DNA of 64,000 nucleotides from assembly GCA_963921825.1 (NCBI GenBank), contig OY997593.1, positions 51,444,039 through 51,508,038 of the forward strand, given 5' to 3'. The translations under genes and the position numbers were made by a program. Below are positions 59,920 through 64,000 of the stretch, in pieces; the stretch's first letter is position 1, and every line of letters starts with the position of its first letter. This stretch comes from Erodium maritimum (lineage: Eukaryota; Streptophyta; Magnoliopsida; Geraniales; Geraniaceae). The notes below the pieces were generated by a model, which saw nothing but the letters and a program-made list of their open reading frames with translations, had not been told where the DNA came from and did no database searches.

Positions 59920-60207
59920 CTAGTCAAGTTCTACCTCAATGGTTTTGAAGAAGTCCTGAATCTTTTCCAGTGTCGCCATCATCTTGTCCCTATCTTCCTT
60001 GTGCTTTTCAGTCGAGTTGCTCATGTCAAGCACTTGCAGTTCATTGGCAAGGCTTACAACCTTCTCCTGCATCAGCAAAAAGTGGATCTGGCATAGTGTC
60101 AATCTTATTTTGCGATACTGCATTACCATCTTCTCTCTCTTACGTTCCATAGCTTCTGCGGTGCAAACGTTTCCTTCCCCTCTGGTGCGTTTCCTGTTTG
60201 GGGCCAT
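59920..60207 (-). CDS. Small basic/coiled-coil protein, unknown function (unit 1)
   Basis: A 95-residue protein with no family I can name. The N-terminus NRKRTR is a likely nuclear-localisation signal. Residues ~20-90 are charged and helical with heptad-like Leu/Ile/Val (LTLCQIHFLLMQEKVVSLA, ELQVLD), suggesting a coiled coil. A TATA box (minus CTATAAATAC, 60298-60307) lies 91 bases before the ATG. The gene is head-to-head with the plus-strand acidic gene start at 60650. A second copy with the same spacing is at 61172-61520. It lies in the MULE-like region, downstream of the Ulp1-like gene, and may be a passenger or accessory gene. The open frame and TATA are seen; expression is inferred. Confidence 0.6.
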   Translation of the reverse strand: MAPNRKRTRGEGNVCTAEAMERKREKMVMQYRKIRLTLCQIHFLLMQEKVVSLANELQVLDMSNSTEKHKEDRDKMMATLEKIQDFFKTIEVELD

Positions 60208-60649
60208 CGCTTTTGCAGACTGGTGGTTTGAAGTTATTTAAGAAGAGAATTTGAAATTGAAAGAGAGTTGTAGGGTTCAGTGGTAGAGGGGTGGGGGTAT
60301 TTATAGTTGAATTCTTGCGGTTTCATTATCGTTATTATGTTTAAAATAGAGTTCTAGTTATAGACATATTAGGTATCTAATAATGATTTTGCAAAACATA
60401 TACCTTATTTTCGTAATCCATAACTCATAGTTCTCAAACTAAATGCTGATTTACGTGTATCGGTATGTGATATTATAAGATATTGTAGAGGACACGTGTC
60501 AATTGTTACGAAAATCAGACGTATCATGTAATCATTACTAAAACCCCCCTCGAATGCACGAAGATCTTATCGCATTTAATGTGTTGGTAAGTCTTTTCAC
60601 CGCCGTTTAGTTTAGTTTAAAATAATATAGAGCTTTTTTCAATTAAGTC
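60208..60649. promoter_or_regulatory. Divergent intergenic region, unit 1
   Basis: These 442 bases separate the start codons of the two oppositely oriented small genes. A TATA box for the minus-strand gene is at 60298-60307. No strong TATA precedes the plus-strand start (a weak AATATAGAG is at ~60625). The equivalent region in unit 2 is 61521-62026, with the same TATA spacing. Confidence 0.5.
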
Positions 60650-60760
60650 ATGTCACCATATAGAAAGCACTGCAGTAGCGTTGAGGAAGAGGTAACTTCA
60701 AAGAGAAGAAGGCTGATTTCGCATGGTGATGAAGAGGATTGCCCTAATATTGTTAATTTA
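60650..60760 (+). pseudogene. Truncated acidic-protein gene (unit 1)
   Basis: The first ~34 codons (MSPYRKHCSSVEEEVTSKRR, then RLISHGDEEDCP) match the gene at 62027 almost exactly. At ~60745 the sequence jumps to the TTTGCGGATA-type flank, so the whole acidic tail is deleted. The reading frame continues open to 60943, but that part is non-homologous. Confidence 0.7.
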
Positions 60761-60769
60761 TTTCTCTTT

Positions 60770-60990
60770 AATTGGTGTTTGCGGATACGGACTTGTAGTT
60801 TGCGGATACAGAGATCTTGGTTTGCTAATATTGTTAATTTATTCCTCTGTACTTGTTGTTTGCGGATATTGTTATTATGTTTCGCGAATTTAATTATGCA
60901 CTGTAGTTTGCGGATATGCAATAGTTGTGTGCAAACATGTTAGCATTTCAGTAATTTTTGTTTTGCGAACAATCATGTTCTCTTTTACGA
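60770..60990 (+). repeat. TTTGCGGATA motif tract, unit 1
   Basis: Five to six copies of TTTGCGGATA or TTTGCGAA (at ~60777, 60797, 60859, 60886 and 60907), matching the flank after the intact acidic gene at 62460-62720. Confidence 0.75.
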
Positions 60991-61171
60991 AATTAACAAT
61001 ACGTCTTCGAGAATACAGAACATGTCTTTTGCGAATTTAATATAGATTACTTTAACAGTAGAATATGTAGATACTAATCATCCATTCATTGATAAAACAA
61101 GTGTTCAAAAGACAAAACAAAAACATCAAAAGACGATTGACATGATAATAGTGAAAATATAACTACATCCT

Positions 61172-61520
61172 TCATGGGTTGGATGTGCCTTCGTCCTCTG
61201 CTATCGATATGCTTTTGAAGAAGTCCTGAATCCCTTTCAGTGTCGTCATCATCTTGTCTCTATCTTCCTTAAGCTCTGCAGTCCCGTTCCTCATGTCAAG
61301 AACTTCCAGTTCATGGGTAAGGTTTACCACCTTCTCCTCCATCAGAAAAAAAGTGGCATTGGATTAGTGCCAACTTTACTTTGCGAATCTCCATTGTCGT
61401 TTCCATAGCGGCTTGCTCCATCTCACGCATCTTCTTACAACGTTCTTCTATGGTACGTTCCACAGCTTCTTCGGTGCAAACGTTACCTTGAACTCTGGTG
61501 CGTTTCCTATTGGAGGCCAT
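61172..61520 (-). pseudogene. Small basic/coiled-coil protein, frameshifted copy (unit 2)
   Basis: Paralogue of 59920-60207: ASNRKRTRVQGNVCTEEAVE, then an extra helical segment (RCKKMREMEQAAMETTMEI), LALIQCHFF. After the frameshift it continues MEEKVVNLTHELEVLD and EDRDKMMTTLKGIQDFFKS to a stop at 61172. One extra T in a run of seven (about 61346-61352 on the plus strand) breaks the frame; with six the protein would be full-length (~115 residues). It is either a genuine inactivating indel or a sequencing error. The TATA box at 61611-61620 sits 91 bases upstream, as in unit 1. Confidence 0.6.
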
Positions 61521-62026
61521 CTCTTTTGCAGATCTGGTGGTTTGAAGTTATTAGAGAAGAGGTTTTGAAATTGAAGGAGAGTTCTAGGGTTAAGTATTAT
61601 AGGGGTGGGGGTATTTATAGTTGAAATCTTGCGGTGGCATTATCGTTATTTTGTTTAAAGTAGAGTTCTAATTATATATAGATTAGTTAACTGATAAGGA
61701 TTCCGCAAAACATATATATTACTTTCGCAATCAATAACTCATAATTCTCAAACTAAATGCTGATTTACGTCTATCGGAATGTGATACGATAAGATCTTGT
61801 AGAGGACATGTGTCAATTGTTCCCCAAAATCAGATGGTATGATTTCAAAATCTAACGGTTAAGTTTCCACGGTTACATTACATCATTACTAAAATCCTCC
61901 TTGAATGCACCAAGATCTTATCGCATTTAATGCGTTGTTAAGTCTTTTCACCGCCGTTTGGTTTAGTTTAAATCAATTTTTTAACCCTACAAATCATGTC
62001 ATCGTCGACCTTTTTTTAATGAAGTC
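61521..62026. promoter_or_regulatory. Divergent intergenic region, unit 2
   Basis: These 506 bases lie between the two start codons. The minus-strand TATA (GTATTTATAG) is at 61611-61620. The half nearest the acidic gene repeats unit 1 closely (GATCTTATCGCATTTAATG, CTTTTCACCGCCGTTTGGT), so regulatory content is conserved between units. Confidence 0.5.
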
Positions 62027-62380
62027 ATGTCACCATATAGAAAGTACTGTAGTAGCGGCGAGGAAGAGGTAACTTCAAAGAGACGAAGGGTTATTTCACA
62101 TGGTGATGAAGAAGATTGCCCTATTATCATCAGTGACGATGACGATTACGAGAAAGAGGAGGATAAAGAAAATGTGGAGGAAGACGATGATGGGTATAAT
62201 GGTGATGTTGAAGAGGATGATGATGTTGAAGATGATGATGATGAGGAGGAAAAGGAAGAAGAAGATTATGGTTATAATGGTGATGTTGAAGAGGATGAAG
62301 AAGAACATGATGATGCTGATGAAGACGAAGAAGAAGATGATGATGATGATGAAGAAGAATACTCGGAGAATGAAGATTGA
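62027..62380 (+). CDS. Highly acidic small protein, unknown function (unit 2)
   Basis: A 117-residue protein. Residues 1-31 are mixed and basic in part (PYRKYCSSGEEE, SKRRRVISHGDEED, a possible nuclear signal). From residue 32 on, CPIIISDDDDYEKEEDK leads into a nearly pure Asp/Glu tail with two GYNGDVEED copies. CPIIISDDDD resembles a SUMO-interacting motif (hydrophobic core I-I-I-S next to acids), which is notable beside a SUMO-protease-like gene. Acidic tails often contact histones or chromatin proteins. I know no family for it. The start is supported by conservation with 60650. It lies head-to-head with the coiled-coil gene. Confidence 0.55.
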   Translation: MSPYRKYCSSGEEEVTSKRRRVISHGDEEDCPIIISDDDDYEKEEDKENVEEDDDGYNGDVEEDDDVEDDDDEEEKEEEDYGYNGDVEEDEEEHDDADEDEEEDDDDDEEEYSENED

Positions 62381-62419
62381 TGAATGTAACTTATGTGACA
62401 AGTTCTTTCAGTTTTAGGA

Positions 62420-62740
62420 AATAGGACTCTCTGTTTGTGAATATAGAACTTATTTTTTTGGGTATTCATATATGGCCTTGTAGTTTGCGGATACATAGAT
62501 CCTGTTTTGCTAATATTGTTATTTTGTTTCTCTTAACTTGTTGTTTGCGGATACGGACTTATAGTTTGCGGATTCATATATACTGGTTTGCTTATATTGT
62601 AAATTTCTTCCTCTTAACTTGTTGTTTTCGAATACTGTGATTAAGTTTCGTGCCTATTATTATTGACTTAAAGTTTCGAATACAGAGATTCTGGCTTGCG
62701 GATACAGATATCATGGTTTGCTGATACTTATATTCTGTTT
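62420..62740 (+). repeat. TTTGCGGATA motif tract, unit 2
   Basis: Repeated TAGTTTGCGGATACAGA, GTTGTTTGCGGATACGGAC and CTTGCGGATACAGAT in the 3' flank of the acidic gene, interspersed with TTGTT-rich spacers (ATTTTGTTTCTCTTAACTTG). Confidence 0.8.
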
Positions 62741-62882
62741 CACGTGTAACACAAATCATGGAATCATACATAACTTGAAAGCGAAATATAAACGTATTTA
62801 AGGAAAAAGATTTTGTTATTGATTAATACGATTTGGTTAAGAACAGATAAAGGGAAACAATAAAGACTAGGGTTTGCTATGC

Positions 62883-63200
62883 CTATACCACTAGTTTCAT
62901 AGCCTTGTTCACAGCTATGATCACTTCGGTTATCTTCCTGGTGAGGGCTATGTTTGCAAGCACCTTTTCGGTGCTCATGTCAATGCACAGCTCGTCGCCA
63001 ACATCCATGGCCAAAATTTCAAGCTCAAGCTCGATCTCAGAAAGCTTAGTCTTGATTGCATTGAAGCTCGTCACAAACTTCTCGTGTTTGATGACACGCT
63101 TTTCTTTTCTGTCCTTCTTGTTCTGCTCCTTCATCTTCCTTTCGCGTTCGTCGAGTTCATCTTCAAAGCTTTTACGCTTCCTGCTGCTTGACGACGCCAT
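62883..63200 (-). CDS. Small basic/coiled-coil protein, unknown function (third gene)
   Basis: A 105-residue protein starting ASSSSRKRKSFEDELDERE, then KMKEQNKKDRKEKRVIKHE, then a helical half (KTKLSEIELELEILAMDVG, RKITEVIIAVNKAMKLV). It has the same design as the 59920 and 61172 genes (N-terminal basic signal, then coiled coil) but little direct identity. The frame extends upstream to 63341, but the TATA box at 63267-63275 lies inside that extension. The ATG at 63198-63200, followed by a clean polar start, is therefore preferred. No frame defect is seen. Confidence 0.6.
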   Translation of the reverse strand: MASSSSRKRKSFEDELDERERKMKEQNKKDRKEKRVIKHEKFVTSFNAIKTKLSEIELELEILAMDVGDELCIDMSTEKVLANIALTRKITEVIIAVNKAMKLVV

Positions 63201-63266
63201 TTTTTCAGAGTAAAATTGGGTATTCGAAGAGTTGAGGGATGAGTATAGAAGGATACAGTATTTGGG

Positions 63267-63275
63267 TATATATAG
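63267..63275 (-). promoter_or_regulatory. TATA box of the third small gene
   Basis: Minus-strand CTATATATA, ~67 bases before the ATG at 63200. Confidence 0.6.
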
Positions 63276-63439
63276 AGGAACACGTAAGGCATCGTGGGTT
63301 AGTGGAGCAATTAATTCTCCCCCACGTTTCCACGCTGTCAATATTTGATTGGTCTACCACAAACCGTTTCTCTTCCCTTTTGTACGCAAAACGAAAGTAG
63401 TAAATTCTCAAATCATTACAGATTTTTTAGTAAACAAAA

Positions 63440-63800
63440 TTTGAAATATTCGCAAACAATTTGTTATATTAAATTCGTATAAATGAAACAGTCTGTATTA
63501 AATCCGCAAAAAACAATTGTGTATATCCGCAAACACAAAAAAACCAAATCCGCAATTGATAATCTTCATCAGTCTACTTCTTCTTCTTCCTATTCTTACT
63601 CAGTGGGGCAGGTCCTTGTGTCATGGTTTTGCGTTCTGTGTGAACAATATATTATATTAAATTTCATATAAATAAAAACATGTGCAAAAATGAAATTTAT
63701 TAATTCGGAAAACTCAAACAAATGTATCCTCAAACAGTCTGTATTTATTCACAAAACTTATTGTCTATATTCGCAAACAGAAACAACGAAATCCGCAGTT
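63440..63800 (-). repeat. TATCCGCAAA tracts (motif inverted)
   Basis: ATTCGCAAACA, AATCCGCAAAAAA, ATATCCGCAAACACA, AAATCCGCAATTG and ATTCGCAAACAG recur here. They are the complement of the TTTGCGGATA motif, indicating that the unit to the right is transcribed from the minus strand. Confidence 0.7.
63596..63646 (-). pseudogene. Possible zinc-knuckle remnant of a MULE transposase
   Basis: The minus strand reads CSHRTQNHDTRTCPTE then a stop. The same block in a better state is at 63952-63999. The NHDTRTCP core resembles the GHN.RTCP end of the CCHC knuckle at the C-terminus of MULE transposases. The second Cys is missing. Confidence 0.3.
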
Positions 63801-63820
63801 GAAAATATACATCATTCTAC

Positions 63821-63822
<2 letters not shown>

Positions 63823-63852
<30 letters not shown>

Positions 63853-63943
63853 CTTCTTCTTCTTCTTCTTCTTCTTCTTCTTCTTCTTCTTCTTCTTCTT
63901 CTTCTTCTTCTTCTTCTTCTTCTTCTTCTTCTTCTTCTTCTTC
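63823..63943. repeat. (CTT)40 microsatellite
   Basis: An almost pure CTT/TTC run of ~121 bases. It gives a poly-Ser frame on the plus strand and Glu or Lys runs on the minus strand; none is treated as a gene. A short related TTCTTCTTCTTCC occurs at 63578-63590. Confidence 0.97.
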
Positions 63944-63951
63944 ATAATCAG

Positions 63952-63999
63952 AGGGCAGGTCCTTGTGTCATGGTCTTGCAATGTGCGGCATGTGGCGCA
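63952..63999 (-). pseudogene. Possible zinc knuckle at the right edge (MULE transposase?)
   Basis: The minus-strand frame entering from beyond the window reads CATCRTLQDHDTRTCP, that is C-x2-C-x5-H-x4-C. MULE transposases and FAR1-like proteins end in a similar C-x2-C-x4-H-x4-C knuckle with RTCP. If so, the transposase lies to the right on the minus strand, convergent with the Ulp1 gene. The one-residue longer spacing and the short length keep confidence low. Confidence 0.35.
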
Positions 64000-64000
64000 T

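Noticed and set aside
62096-62401. Ile/Phe-rich frame opposite the acidic gene
   Set aside because: Antisense of an Asp/Glu-coding run; hydrophobicity is a codon artefact, not a membrane protein.
63690-63947. Poly-Ser protein at the right end
   Set aside because: Translation of a (CTT)n microsatellite, no conserved context.

Overview
This window looks like nuclear DNA of a flowering plant. It holds one intact, intronless host gene for a plastid cytochrome P450 (allene oxide synthase, CYP74A). The other ~60 kb is layered retrotransposon and DNA-transposon sequence: plant chromovirus elements primed by initiator Met-tRNA, plant-type L1 LINEs, TTTAGGG-like tracts, and a Mutator-like element (MULE) that appears to carry a SUMO-protease-like (Ulp1/C48) gene.

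Layout. 1-2.9 kb: allene oxide synthase with its promoter and poly(A) region. 3.9-16.8 kb: a degenerate Ty3/gypsy element on the minus strand, arranged LTR-internal-LTR-LTR. Its last two LTRs are joined by the same 4 bases that lie next to the primer-binding site. 17.1-19.4 kb: two LINE remnants. 19.85-31.56 kb: a complete, young, minus-strand chromodomain Ty3/gypsy element with ~3 kb LTRs and a TTTGG target duplication, but broken reading frames. 31.6-38.4 kb: non-coding DNA, a minus-strand LINE endonuclease and an RRM-containing LINE ORF1-like remnant. 38.66-42.67 kb: a long-TIR, MULE-like non-autonomous element containing a (TA)n tract, telomere-like repeats and a solo LTR (target duplication AGCAG).

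42.7 kb to the window end appears to be the left part of a large MULE. It has a left terminal sequence, a decayed multi-exon DUF1985-like plus Ulp1/C48 gene (43.1-55.2 kb), and an array of small genes (59.9-63.2 kb). In that array, minus-strand basic/coiled-coil proteins sit head-to-head with plus-strand acidic proteins, and the pair is tandemly duplicated. Possible transposase zinc-knuckle remnants lie on the minus strand at the right edge. The Ulp1 gene is split by a 5.8 kb rearranged insertion of three LTR pieces that forms a large inverted repeat. A second solo LTR (target duplication CCATA) sits between the Ulp1 gene and the small genes. The second copy of the duplicated unit preserves the empty site.

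A short motif (TTTGCGGATA and variants) recurs through the introns and flanks of this MULE-like region and is not explained by any annotated feature. The best candidates for something undescribed are the small divergent gene pair together with this motif, the LTR-LTR junction, and the LTR foldback inside the Ulp1 gene. All exon structures and frames were read by eye; no database or alignment search was run.
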